Source: Aureobasidium sp. EXF-3400
Lineage: Eukaryota; Ascomycota; Dothideomycetes; Dothideales; Saccotheciaceae
Assembly (NCBI GenBank): GCA_024195585.1
Contig: SWBL01000188.1
Span: forward strand, 32,260 to 96,259
Length of the DNA: 64,000 nt
Direction of reading: 5' to 3'
Of the stretch, positions 1-11,275 are shown piece after piece. A program made the translations under genes and the position numbers. Each line of letters starts with the position of its first letter. Within the stretch, counting starts at the first letter, position 1. A model generated the notes under the pieces. It was not told the DNA's origin, made no database searches, and saw only the letters and a list, made by a program, of their open reading frames with translations.

Positions 1-933
1 AGACAATCCAACGTTCAATGGCGACAGCGAAGCGCGAGATTCTACCCTGACTAGCGCGGATCATCTCGATCTCAACCTCGAGTCCATGGTATATCTCGAG
101 CTGAGATGTGATATCTCTGACAAGCGATCCATTCTCGGGTTTGATTAGAAATTTGTTGATCTTCATATGAAACCCGCTAGGCAGATTTCTACCTGAAAAG
201 GCTGCTGCTGTTTCCGAATCAGGTCTATGGACGAGCTTTAGTAAGATCCTCAAGTCTGTTGAGCGTGGACGGGACTGAAGATCTGGTATGTTGTACGATT
301 GATCTCTGCAGAGAGTCTTGAGTTGTACTGTTGGTGTGACAATGGTCGGCGATAAGCCCCCAATGCCTGTCGGTATGATGTCATAGTATTCGACTCCATC
401 TGCCAGATGTACATAGTCAGGGAGATCAATGTGGAAGATCTGGCCGAGAGAACACGAGGCTTCTCCAAGAATCTTGAGGACGTCTGGACTCCTGAGACAG
501 ACCTCGATCTGTGATTTAAGCTTGTTGACCTGAGCAAAGTCGATTATGTTCAAATCGTCATGAATCTTTGCGAGGAAGAGAGACAAGAACGATCGTGTCC
601 GATCGCTTAGCGCTGGAATTTCAAGGAGGTTGCGAACCAGATCCAAGCCATGCGCCACCTTATGTAGGTCAAACGAGGAGGAAACCGCAGCAGGTGGAAC
701 CACTGCATGGTAGATCTAGGTTTTCGATACCTTGTCAATACTCGTCTATGTTTGAACAAAGCGCAACGACGGTTTCTTACCAAGATTACAGCAAACAAGT
801 CTCTGGTCGATAGTGCCCTTCGTACTAGATCCAGCGCTACTATGTCAGTTTCCTGCAGGGTGTCAAATCTTCTATCGTATCGGAATCTATCGTCAAGCTC
901 TGAGATATAAGTAGCAGGGGAGAAAGAAGACAT
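1..933 (-). CDS. Hypothetical protein, 3' end beyond window edge
   Basis: I do not recognise this gene. The model starts at the ATG at 933 (first residues MSSFSPATYISELDD). Exon 1 is 933-781. A 65-nt intron at 716-780 has donor GTAAGA, a TATTGAC branch-like site and acceptor CTAG. Exon 2 runs open from 715 to the window edge, 238 codons without a stop, and both exons join in phase 0. The visible 289 residues contain no clear membrane segment. The N-terminus is rich in Leu and charged residues, resembling the start of fungal F-box-associated or helical proteins, but no F-box consensus is visible. Without the intron the first exon runs into an unrelated frame, so a single-exon prediction would miss the gene. 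Confidence rests on the long uninterrupted frame and a clean splice, not on homology. Confidence 0.6.
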
Positions 934-3260
934 GTTACAAAGACAAGACAGCTTGTCTCTCAAGAAATGAGAATTGTTGTTGGATACAGTACCGGTTTCT
1001 GATCCAATTTGTACAAGTGACGCACAGGCACTAGCATGGTTCCTCGTCTTTTTCTTTTGTTTTAAGAAACGGACGATGATCGCCACAGTTGCGATCCAAG
1101 TTTCCGTCCTGTGACCCGTCTTGTAATTTTCACGGTCGTCACATTTCTGCCTTCCAGACAAGATTCTGAATGCTTATGCGGTTGAGATCACCTCGCAGAA
1201 AGCACGGTGTGTCACAAGAAAGCTGTCAGCTAAGATTGACAGTCATCGAATCATCATGGCCATCTTACAATGCAGGTTTCTAAGCATGAAGGATATCGCG
1301 AGACGACATTTAAATAAAATGACAGCGAGCCACTGTTTTTTTTTCTGCGTGGATGAGCTTTACACCAAAAGATGAGACATCGGATCACGAATGATACCGT
1401 TTTGTTATCAAATAGTCAAATGTTTGCATTGTTTGCTCAAGCATGTGGAACTCACAAAACCAAGCAAACAGTGCAAACTAAGAGTTCACCATGGAGCTTG
1501 CAGCGTGTCTACCTGCTCGAAACAGAACTCGGACGGAGTTGCTTCGAAAGCATTCCACGTGTGACTTCGAGCTTAAGAGTTTTCCCACACGATTCCCTGC
1601 TCTGCTGGGGCTATTCGACCTTTACACCCGCTAATGACCCGTCCAGTCTGCTCAGACAGCATGAAGTCGTGACCAGAACACGGCTGATAGGTGCCGGAGA
1701 AAACAGGTCAATAATCGCGTGCCAGGGTTTATCACTCTATAATAAAGCAGCTGCAGCAGTCTAAAGAAAGTTCGGTACCTATTCACCGGGTCATCTTGGC
1801 GGAGCACGGGATCATCAATCCCGAACGATAGACCCTGTAAGCCACAATCGCAAGCTGAAGCTCCGGGTTCTTTTCCCCATACTGTGTGCCGTCTCGCTAC
1901 TATCACGGTGCTATGTTGTCCTTCACATCGAATGCCAGCATTTTCAAAAGTCACGCCAGATCAACAAAGCCCACATCCTTTAGCTTTATTATTCAGGCTT
2001 TGGAAAATATAGGTGTCATGATTTCCACGAACAAAGTTCTAGACCCTCCTAACGCTATAGCCTCCACAGCTCGAACAGAGCTCGAAGAGACTCGAGCTCT
2101 GTTCGCTGGTCACACCATGCCGAGAATCATGCATCGACAAAAAACTACACGATGCGAGCTGACTAAGGAACGGATGAACTGATGCTACAAATTAAAAGTT
2201 CTCAACAGTCCGTGTTCTTGACATTTACACCTTGGACGAGGTTCGCTACCGAGAGTGGACCATGCACAGACATAAGAATTTCAAACATGCATACTTTACA
2301 CGCTTACCACTTGAGCTGTCAGTTAACATGTAGATTTGATTTCTATTGCATATCAACCGCGTCCCTATTGCTTGACTAGCGTCTTTTCCTAGATCGTTTC
2401 GTGACTCGACGCGTATGCACATGTGTCACTTGCGCTATCAACGACCATCAATTGGATTCTTCCCTTGGTAGCAATAATACATCGTGATTGAGATCGCTAT
2501 TCAGGATATAGGCGAGGGCCTCTTCTGCACCCAGAGTTGTGATTCGACGCACACACTGGACTCCAATCGTTCGACGGTAAACGCTGCGCTTTTTCCTATC
2601 AAACATCTGATTTGTTTCGTCGTGCCATGGAGTGGAGGAGTTTTGACAGTATGACAGGCCAAAAACCGGGCCGACCAACACTGGTGATTAGAGCTGCGCT
2701 ATTGATCCAAGGTCTGAAGAGTCTGTGACTACTGCTTGGTAGACTTGTGGCCTATCGTATTTGTCACGGACGCCATCACAACTTGTGAACTGATGACTGT
2801 GCCTAATTCGAACAGAGCTTCGATTTGCGACCTACCCCATTGCTCTTGTACCTGTTTGGAGCTTGACGCGGAGAAGACTATGGCTCGTCGGAGTGCAGCA
2901 GCCTTTGATGGAGATACTCTTCCTTGGAAGTAGGACTAGTCTTTGACGGCAGTGTTCGTTGCGACGCATATAGCGGCTACCAGTGACAATTCTGAATATA
3001 CCCAGCTATCTTCCAAAGTGAGTTCATGTTGTGGCCATCAACACCTAGCGGAAGAACCTCTGTCAGTCAGGACATAAGACAGATCGCTTGATGCCATCGA
3101 CAGACCTACCTTGTTCTAGCGTCCACCGCGGACGACGTTAAACAGTCACGACGGGCGGTTCTCCATGACTGTTAGCATTGTGACGACCATTGTCGTCATG
3201 AGATGTTGTGTATCTTGACACTGATGAAGCTGATAACACGCAGCAGTCTCTTCAGCCGCA
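934..3260. other. Gene-poor stretch
   Basis: No convincing gene. Frames of 65-130 codons occur on both strands (for example 1372-1764 plus and 2448-2681 minus), but they overlap each other, lack recognisable domains and show no coherent splice partners. The one structured item is a perfect hairpin at 2072-2105, listed separately. Confidence 0.5.
2072..2105. repeat. Perfect hairpin, 14-bp arms
   Basis: The left arm 2072-2085 (CGAACAGAGCTCGA) is the exact reverse complement of 2092-2105, separated by a 6-nt loop. No adjacent gene is evident. It is not followed by a T-tract and would not act as a bacterial-style terminator in a fungus. It may be a chance palindrome or a remnant of an inverted-repeat element. 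Confidence 0.7.
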
Positions 3261-4466
3261 TCACGAGCGGATTGTGTTGCGTGCGTGATCCGTAGCGAGC
3301 GATTCCATTTGCAGCTCGACGATAGGTTCACCATTCTGCGGCGAGAGACCGGTCGGGGCGCTGTGGTGAACCCAACCGTCATCGAACTCATGACTGTTGT
3401 CGAGGCTGACGCTGGGAACCGTTGATTCAAGCGACGAGTCGGTGGCGAAAGACAGAGTTCTCTGCCTCTTTGTCGTTACTCCTTGGTAGGTAATATCGCA
3501 GCCTCCTTGGGGTAAATCTACGCTGTCGACACCACGTTCAAGCTCCACATCATGGTCGGCCCAGGCTGTTTCGCTCGTGTTGCCATTCTTCAGAGCAGAT
3601 CGGGACTGATGACCATGGCGTAGAGCCAAGACGGCTCTAGCAAAATTCTGGTAAAGAGCGCGCAACTCACATCCTAAGGGACGGGTGGTGACGTTGTGGT
3701 ACAGCGCAGCCTGATCAGCGACTGGCTTGAGGAAATGAGCGACGAAGGTGCCGGGGTACTTAGGAAAGAAAGTCCAGTCTCCGTTCGTGAAAGTGTGACG
3801 GAGGTTGGCGTCAAGGTAAACGTACTCAACAGCACTGGGACCTGAGAAATCTACAGCCGGGTTGATATCCCGATTGTATCCGTGCGTGTCGTTGCCAAGA
3901 TAGACCGGATTGCTTTCCACAGGCAACAGAGGGCAGGGCATCACGGCAGTACTGTGATTGCTGAGTCGACATGTCTTGCTGCAAGACGATATGCTGGGAG
4001 CATGTTCGACTAGTGCAACACAAGATGATGCATCATCCTGCTCTAGCCAAGTCCAGGCGAACGGCAGCGAGAGCGGATTGTGCCAGAGGTCGAAGGTCTA
4101 GACGATGGAATAGTCGGACTCTCCTGGAACATGGTAGAAGTACGCCTCTAACTGCGCAGGAAGCAACTCGGCGTGTTTCATGGTGACGCGCGGGGCTGAG
4201 GCATTTGTCGATTGAGAAAGATAGCCGTCATGTCGGTTGCCGGCAATGATGGCGCAAGCGTTGTGGACCAGGCCAAAGTGTAGAGCTCCATCTTCGTGAT
4301 CCCAGGCAGACAGACTGATGAGGACTTCGAGGGTGCGAGGGTGACGGACGTGCAGCGTGTGATCAGGGAGCGGTTTGCGAACTAGGAAGGCGTATTCGTG
4401 CGGAAGCGGCGGTGGGAATATGTCGCTAGGTTGACGGAGCACTACCGAGCCTGTAGGTACAGCCAT
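3261..4466 (-). pseudogene. Broken gene of unidentified family, possibly HNH-nuclease-like
   Basis: The ATG at 4466 opens a frame of 122 codons that ends at a TAG (4098-4100). The same frame then continues open to 3261, so the product would be about 400 residues if the TAG were a sense codon. Sequence on both sides looks protein-like: before the stop comes HNACAIIAGNRHDGYLS, and after it DLWHNPLSLPFAWTWLEQ. The sequence GTC TAG ACC offers no splice site that would remove the stop. CAG to TAG by C-to-T mutation would explain it. The pattern 'CxIxGxRxDG' with following histidines recalls fungal proteins annotated as HNH-nuclease-like, but I cannot confirm the catalytic HNH residues, so that label is tentative. 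The C-terminal third (after about residue 270) is low in conserved features. Confidence 0.5.
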
Positions 4467-6303
4467 ACTGTGCGTTTATGTCGACAGCCTCTGCGATCGA
4501 GTAGGCCGTTGCTTCTTCGCTGCTTGTCCGTAACATGTTGGCTCGTTGATCAGGTCGCCAAGATGACTGAGTGAATCCTGGTGTTGGTAGGCTGACTTGC
4601 TTGGCACATGGCCGCAACCCGCATCCGCCGTCCGCGTCGCGTCACCAAAGTACACGAAGAACGTAACGCGACCGACACAAAGTAGCTCCACGTAGCTCCA
4701 CCACCATTCAAAAATGCTCCTTACCACGTAGAAGTGACCGCCATCACTCCACACAATGCGACTACTGTATCATTAGTCCTCTTCTACGCTACATACACTG
4801 TCCTTTAATGCCCACAACGCAAAGAATTTCTTATACTCCAAGTCAACCATAATGGACGATATCATGAGCCTCGGCGAGGCTGACGCGCTCGAGGAGCAAT
4901 GGCGCAATGAACAACAGGAACACCCAGTGGGTGTCTGAAAATCATGAAACTAGAATTTTATTCCTCATCACCGACCGAAAGGAATGCTCCATCCATGCTT
5001 TAACCATGACGAAAGCATAGTTGCACCTCTTATGTAGTATGTACTTTGAATGGTCTGAGATCCGGAGACGTCATCTCAGACGAGCTCACGACCCGTTCTG
5101 GCTAGGTCCGGGGCAACTGCAAGCGCAACGCGAGAGGATTCCTGCAAGCCTGAGAATCTATTTTCAAAATTTACCCCCGGTACCGGTACCGGTACCGGGC
5201 ACCGGACACCCTAGCCCAGCACTCGCTGCGCAGATGACCCTGGCACATATCTGCATAGCACCTTCCGAGTGATAAGACACCAACCCTCTTATAGATTGGC
5301 TTTTACATACCCTGAACCCGATTCAGGATGTTTCAAATGCAACCAAAGTATGTCGACGTGTTTCGATCGTTACAAAATCACCACGAAACTTGATCTCGTG
5401 AGGATTGAGCCTAACGATCATTTTTATAGAGTAGGAAGATACGTAAGTTTAATGCACACAAGCTGTTGCACCTCACACTTACCAACGTGTAGACTCTTGA
5501 CCAACTGGACTGTTGAGATTGTAGAAAGCGTAGGGTTTCAAATACATGGAAGATTAAATATTGTCGCATGCATGTCGGAAGAAAAAACTCACCCAGAGCC
5601 CTCAAACGGAGACCTTCCACATGTCTGAGCACTCTGGTTTGACGTCCTAGCACAAGACACTCGTGCTAGATATATCCTCATCCATCGACTCGATCTGATG
5701 GTACATCTTTTGGACGTTTGAATTTGTTGCGTCTGATTTTTTGCGCAGAACCTGCTGCATACTAGAAACCTTCGGTGGTCTCGATGCACACAGTCCCTAC
5801 TCTAGAGAATGTCTGAGCAACACCTACGTCTGCCAAGCTTCTTGTAGTGGTGTTCAGGGTGTCGGTACGAGTTACGATCCATCCAACCTTCGTAGCTCTG
5901 TTTGTGCTAGCATGCCCGTAGTACATCTGGAGTTCGAAATGGCTATCGGGAGAGACACCCTACCGCTCCTCTGATCTCTGACCATACGATCGTCAATCTG
6001 GTCACTTCCATACACAGTTTGCCGATCCAGATAATCGAGGCTGTCCAGATTCTTGTGCCGAAAGAAATTGGACCTGAGAGTTGAACTCTTCCGCTTCTAA
6101 CAAGAATTGGAAAGAGGCGATCAAGATCTTCATAATGGGTACATACTTTATCGACATTGGATGCAAATGACATGACAGAGGTCATAACCGCTCCTTGGAG
6201 TGTCATGTAGGAGTCAGCAGCATATAACAACGAAAGCCATGATTTGATCGCTCCTTAGAGCCTCTCGACTCAGTGTTCGATACAATCTCGTTCTGATAGC
6301 ATC
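4467..6303. other. Gene-poor stretch
   Basis: Nothing convincing. Small overlapping frames on both strands (4476-4754 minus, 5269-5628 plus, 5943-6230 minus) lack domains. The region holds one short palindromic tandem repeat at 5177-5198. Confidence 0.45.
5177..5198. repeat. (CCGGTA)n short tandem repeat
   Basis: About 3.7 copies of CCGGTA make a fully self-complementary 22-bp tract. It is GC-rich compared with its surroundings. No coding role is evident. Confidence 0.8.
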
Positions 6304-6900
6304 TTAGGCAATAAGCTTGTCCTGATCCGGTATCGTGCCCCCAAACCTTTTGCAAGCATCGAGCACAATCTGAGTCTTTGAACGAGCGAACAGCCTCGAC
6401 GTATTGTGGTGGCTTTTGGTGCCCTCGAACTCGGAACCGGCTGCACTTTGCGTCATTCTCTTGATTGCTGCCAGTTCGTCTAGTTGGTCACAGAATATCA
6501 TGTCACCGTCAGAATCTAGTATCGTCAACCATGATATAAGTTCAAAAATTTCATCTTCACCGAAGCCTTCACTCGTAATAGGTGCATCAAATTTCGCAAC
6601 CAGCTGTGCAGACTGAGCTGTTGTCTGGCTCTCGAGCAGAGTAGCCAATGTGCGAGCACGCGCAACGTATACGAGTCTACGTTCATGTTGTCTAGAGCAT
6701 CGCCGATCAGGAGAAGCTGAGTGATACATGGTGTAGTGAGCATACGGCCAGCATTTCCACAGCTCTACAAGCCAAGCTACAACGTTCGGCGAGCACAGAA
6801 TATGGGGAACTTGGGGTACAGAAATGCGCCTTATGCTGTTTGTAGCTCTGGCTGAGAAAATGTGAGAAGTAACCACGTTGACAGACGCTTTAGGAATGCA
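6304..6900 (-). pseudogene. BTB-like gene remnant with frameshift
   Basis: One minus-strand frame reads VVTSHIFSARATNSI and NVVAWLVELWKCWPYAHY, resembling the BTB core strand and the 'F..yv.WLY' helix region. At about 6745 the protein-like signal moves to another frame, which reads TQLLLIGDALDNMNVDSYT, like the 'lyvLGDkydm..l' segment that follows in BTB proteins. The first frame then continues with an acidic tail (SEGFGEDEIFELISW). No ATG opens the frame; the only in-frame start-like codon is GTG. The simplest reading is a frameshifted BTB relic, but the match is by eye and weak. Confidence 0.3.
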
Positions 6901-7375
6901 AGGGGTTGATCAAACCACGTCATGCGGACGAGTTAAAGGCAGTCCATGAGCGTCAGCCGTGCTCGGAACATATGCACTAGCAGGTAGGCACGTATTCGAG
7001 AAAACAAAGGGCACGGCCAACGTGGCTGGAAATACTGCATCCGTTGCGGTTGTCATAACGCACTGACGACAACGTTGTGAGGACTGTCTTTCAAAAGCCG
7101 TGGAGTGTGCTTCCTCATGTATGGGGCTAGTAGCATGTACGGAACAAGGCTCGACCTTGGCAGCTATAGCGTGTGCTTCCGGCGAGGACGATCTCATCAC
7201 ACAGCCCAACAGGCAATTGTCGAATTTAGGGGTGCCGACATACTCGAGAGTGATGTCGGTCGCGTGTGTGATCGTATCGGCGTCTCTTGCTGGAGGAAAT
7301 TAGGCTTTTTCTGCCCACGACAGTCTCCAGTCATCGGATCCTCGGGACCAAGTTCTATCAGGGGAACAGATAGCT

Positions 7376-8148
7376 CTATTTCGTAAGGTGGAGGTGCCGC
7401 ATAATCGCGTCTGCGTTTGAGCGATCTAGGTTTCGCGGGATTGGTGTCTTCTTCTGTATCGCCCGAGGCATCATGCAGTCCTTTTTCCAATCGCCAATCA
7501 TGGCACCACAGCCTTCAAAATAGAATCGGCTATACTCAATTTTGGGACCACTGATGCCATCCTTCCCTTTCAAGAGACCTTCACTGCTGAATCCAGGATT
7601 CTCAGACAAAGTCTTGAGCTTGCGCAGCGTTGATGCTGCATCTGAGGAAAGTTTGCCCGTGGAAGGGTATCAAGACACTATCACCCAGCTCTTGTTCGTT
7701 CCGATTTTCGATTTCGAAGCCCATGCGTAACAGCCGGGACTTCTGACCCTCAGGTTGCTTTTTGGCGACGTCTGTGACGAGTTGCTTAGGGACGGTGGGA
7801 TCGACAAGAAGTCAGATGGCCTGATTGTACACATGGAGCTTGGGAGACTCGGTCGGAAGGCAAAGGAAAAGAAGGCGGTGCTTTTTGACGTGTTATTCGA
7901 ATCCGTTGTGCCGAGGTAACGAGCAGCTTGTTCGATTTTTCGTCGAAGCCTATCCAAAAACGAATATTGCTCCTAGAGCTTTGATCGGCAGATGGCTTGC
8001 CAAGGAAACAACGATTCGAGTCTGTGTAGGCGGCTTGACCTAGAGATGGAACAAGGGCGACGACAGGTTTTCTCGCTACGCTTCGACTGAGATGCGGGCG
8101 GTCGACAACGCTTCGGTCTAGGAGTTGTACGTCTTTTAGGGCTGCCAT
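7376..8148 (-). pseudogene. Decayed unidentified gene
   Basis: A frame opening at 8148 (MAALKDVQLLDRSVV) reads well to about 7890. The signal then moves to the frame that covers 7957-7376, which is interrupted once by TGA at 7670-7672, between NKSWVIVS and YPSTGKLSSDAAS. Both sides look coding (for example KIEYSRFYFEGCGAMIGDW), and no splice pair removes the stop. CGA to TGA is the simplest explanation. Downstream, at about 7490, the signal seems to move again into the frame ending near 7197 (RSLKRRRDYAAPPPYEIEL). No family was recognised. Confidence 0.3.
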
Positions 8149-9956
8149 TATGAAACTGCAGCTGTGGCTCTTCTGTGAGGATTCTTAGCAATGGCGAGGC
8201 CTAGCGCTTTTTACTTGACCCGCCCGATCTGAGCGATCGTGCGAACCCGCTCACCCAGGTTTTGAACGGTCGTGTAGAGCAGCCATGACTCTTGAGATGA
8301 CGGGGTGCGACCTGGAATGATGAGGAGGAGGAGGTGTGCAATGTGACCTAGGTTGTGACGAACAGACAGATTGAGACAAGATGAGGATTTGACACGACCA
8401 CCGCAAACGTTGAAAGGCAAAAGGCTACGTCGGTCAAGTGAACATCTCTCTGACACGACCGGGCAGGATCTATTGCACAGAAAACTGGGGTGATTGCGGC
8501 GATGTGCTATCAGCTACTGATACGAACGGGTAGCCCAACTCTACAAAAGAGTCGACCACGACGATGTAAAACGGTACAAAATTATTCTCATCTGCCGAGC
8601 TCAATGTAACAGCCTGGTCAAGCAGTGACGGTAAAGAACAGAGGGTAGGACGGAATGCGTAACAGAAGGAGAAGGGGAGAATTGCGATTACGCGACGCGA
8701 AGACGCTCCTCGTTGCCCGGCACGATGAGTCAGCCGAATATTACCCGACGCCCTATCTTTCTCCGGCCACCAGAATCGAGCGTCCCATGGTCCGGCTCCT
8801 GCGTGAAATGCTTTAGCTGCATGAAAGTAATGAAATGCAAGATGACAAGCTGAAGAGTCGCAAGCGAGACAAGTCAGCATGGTCACCTGCGCATAGATCC
8901 AACATCTCGGCGAGCGGCTACAACGTATGTTGCTCAAACGGCTCCTCGACGCTCTCCTAGACGAATAGTAGTAAGGAACAGCAAGGCTTGGGCGAACCTT
9001 GCACCCCCAATGCGCACACGCTGCTTGCGCGGGCCGGCATTGTGCGCTCATCATAACGAAGCAGCGCCTCTCGTCTCGCCACAGTCGCCTCATATACCTC
9101 GTTGTTCTCACAAGCCCCCCCTTGTCTCGATGTTCGCACGCCCACCTGCAGGACTCTTTCGCACGACACCATCCCCTCGATCTTAGCCGTCGAGCAGTAC
9201 ATTGACTCACAGAGCTTCTCCGCGGTCTTTTCGATGCCACGAGAAGTCGAGTCTACAGTCTTCACAGTACTGTTGAGTTCGACCTCATAGCTATTGCTAA
9301 GGGTAGTATGGCTGCTTCTTGCTAGATGACGAGTGTGGGTCCTGGCTGGAACCCCTGTGATGGCCCTGAATTCAACCGATTTTCTCCTTCTTCTCCATAC
9401 TGATTGATGCACCCTTCTTGGACCTACTTGCTGCGGAATTGAAGGTGTAGTGGGTATCTACTTACACTCTACCAAGCTAATCACGTTTCCAGCAGGCCGC
9501 TTTCCATTTATCACCCACGTCAAGGTTTCACAATCGTTGGTGAGCTTTGCACATTGCTACATAGTGCAATCGACTCTACGTCCTTGACGGGATTGATGAT
9601 CCTCCTAACCATTTTCGAGTTAGACACGGTATCTAGCTAGATGACTTGGATCATACGACTGAAGCAAGTACTTCTCACTCATTAGGAGCGGTCAACACTA
9701 TACTTCAATCGTCTGAGCTGTTCCTATATGATAGCTTCGTATGTAAGTCCCAAAAAGCAGTAAAACAACCGAAAAATTCCTGTTCGATCTCGGAAGCATT
9801 TCTAGAAAAACTGTTGTGTGGTCTGAGGTACGAACACCGATGCAATCCAAGAGCTGCATAGAAACAGATCACAAGTGGTTCTGGCGCTTTTACGACCGCC
9901 GAACTTAGGAAGGATTTTAGCATCCTGCCATTTTTTGAGTGGCAGTGGAAAGGCTA
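8149..9956. other. Gene-poor stretch with one weak minus-strand frame
   Basis: At 8957-9412 (-) a 151-codon frame contains a charged helical segment (RGIEKTAEKLCESMYC, then EVYEATVARREALLRYDE) that looks protein-like. It could end through a short intron after 9003. No ATG-led model is convincing. The longer overlapping frame at 8470-9240 is Arg/Ser/Cys-rich and looks like antisense noise. Nothing else was seen. Confidence 0.35.
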
Positions 9957-11275
9957 TCAGAACCTTCTAGCGGTCGATGAACCTACTGTTTCAGGGGAGA
10001 TTTCGGTCTGAGGTGGATGCTTGTGATTGAGACCGTGAGATATCAATCCGAAGGGGTCACTGAAGCGGATTTTGCCAGTTCCATCGTCCTTGTAGGTTTG
10101 ATTTTTAGCCCCCCAGATGGTCATGTTCTGGCTCGGTGAATTGATAGGCTCAGAATAGCTGTATCCTTCGCCTTTGGTCTTCTTGTCCTTGGTTTTCCAA
10201 TCCCGGCCGGTCTTTCGTTTGAACATCTTCTCAAAATGAATCACAGCTTGCTGATCAGAGTCGTGATGGTAAGTTCGCTGCCGACCCTTTTCTTCTTTGC
10301 GGCCCGATCTGATCTCAAGCGAACATGATCCCGAACTTGTGTCCGCAAGAATCTAGGTGGTAAATTCGATTAGCTTTTGCTCTTTTGTTCGTGGATCACA
10401 TTCAAGCCTGTGAGCCTTGGATAGGTGGCCATGACGAGATCATCGATGCAGTCGACAAAAGAAGTGCAGCAAAGTAACAAGAAGTGGCAGCGGGCGAACA
10501 TGTAGTTACTTACTCGAAGATGATAGAACTTGTCAATGTTCTCAAGTGGTTCTTGACAATAGAGCATAGCATCGTATGGAGTGTTGCTGTTCGGATCAAC
10601 GAGAATCTTAGGCGGGGTGGACGAAGCACTGTCTCCATCATCAGCACTTTGTTGTATCATCTGCAAAGAAGCTTACTGAGTGATGCTAGATCCTAATCTA
10701 GCTGACGTCGTATGCCCAGACGACGCTTTGCTTGCTTTCGGCTGTTTGGTGCGGCTACAGCGGACTCGATCTTGCTGCGAAGCTTCGCCAACCTTAGCAG
10801 GTGAATTTCTTTGGTCCTTCCTTGCCTTAGGTACCATGTAGGCTTTTTCGATGGCTTTGATGAGCTTAGGTTCCAAGGGGTTCCCGTGCTTAGCGAGCAG
10901 CATCTTTAGCTCAGCCAACTTCTCTTCTTCGTCCCTGATCCTACTTTGCTTCCGTCTTGTTTCTGCTAGAAGCTCGAAGAGGAACGATTTATTCTTCCCG
11001 TTAGGAACTGGAACTCCTTTCTGTCTGAGCTCTTCTTTGATCTCATTGACTGTGATTCTGTTGATCGTAATCTTGTCAGAATTATCGCCAGCTTCGATGC
11101 TCACCCTAGGTGTCTTCGCTGCACGGAAGCCGCTTCCGTTCGTCTTGGTGATGACAGAAGAGGGCGATATGGATGGTCTAGTGATGCGCTTGGGCGGTGA
11201 CGCCTTGCCAAGTCTCTCCGGATCGCCAGAATCAGGTCTCGAGCTTGTTTGAGCTCTGGGTCGAGATTTTGTCAT
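9957..11275 (-). CDS. SAP-motif and WGR-like domain protein
   Basis: Three exons: 11275-10677, 10628-10514 and 10352-9957. The introns are 10629-10676 (GTAAGC donor, TGCTGATG branch, CAG acceptor) and 10353-10513 (GTAAGT donor, CTAG acceptor). They join in phases 2 and 0 and give 369 residues. Residues about 74-106 (ITVNEIKEELRQKG...) fit a SAP DNA-binding helix pair, preceded by a basic, Ser/Pro-rich N-terminus. Residues about 230-300 fit the WGR domain of PARP-type proteins: KFYHLR, then IRSGRKEEKGRQRTYH, then AVIHFEKMFKRKTGRDW. The signature Trp-Gly-Arg reads Ser-Gly-Arg (S254), so the domain's eponymous tryptophan is missing. No PARP catalytic domain follows. WGR domains bind DNA ends and regulate PARP activity, so a nuclear DNA-binding role is inferred. 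In-frame stops lie inside both introns, which is why unspliced reading breaks the gene. Confidence 0.75.

Noticed and set aside
8470..9240. 256-codon minus-strand frame
   Set aside because: Arg/Ser/Cys-rich, no ATG-supported context, no domain, and it overlaps another minus frame with more protein-like composition. Likely noise.
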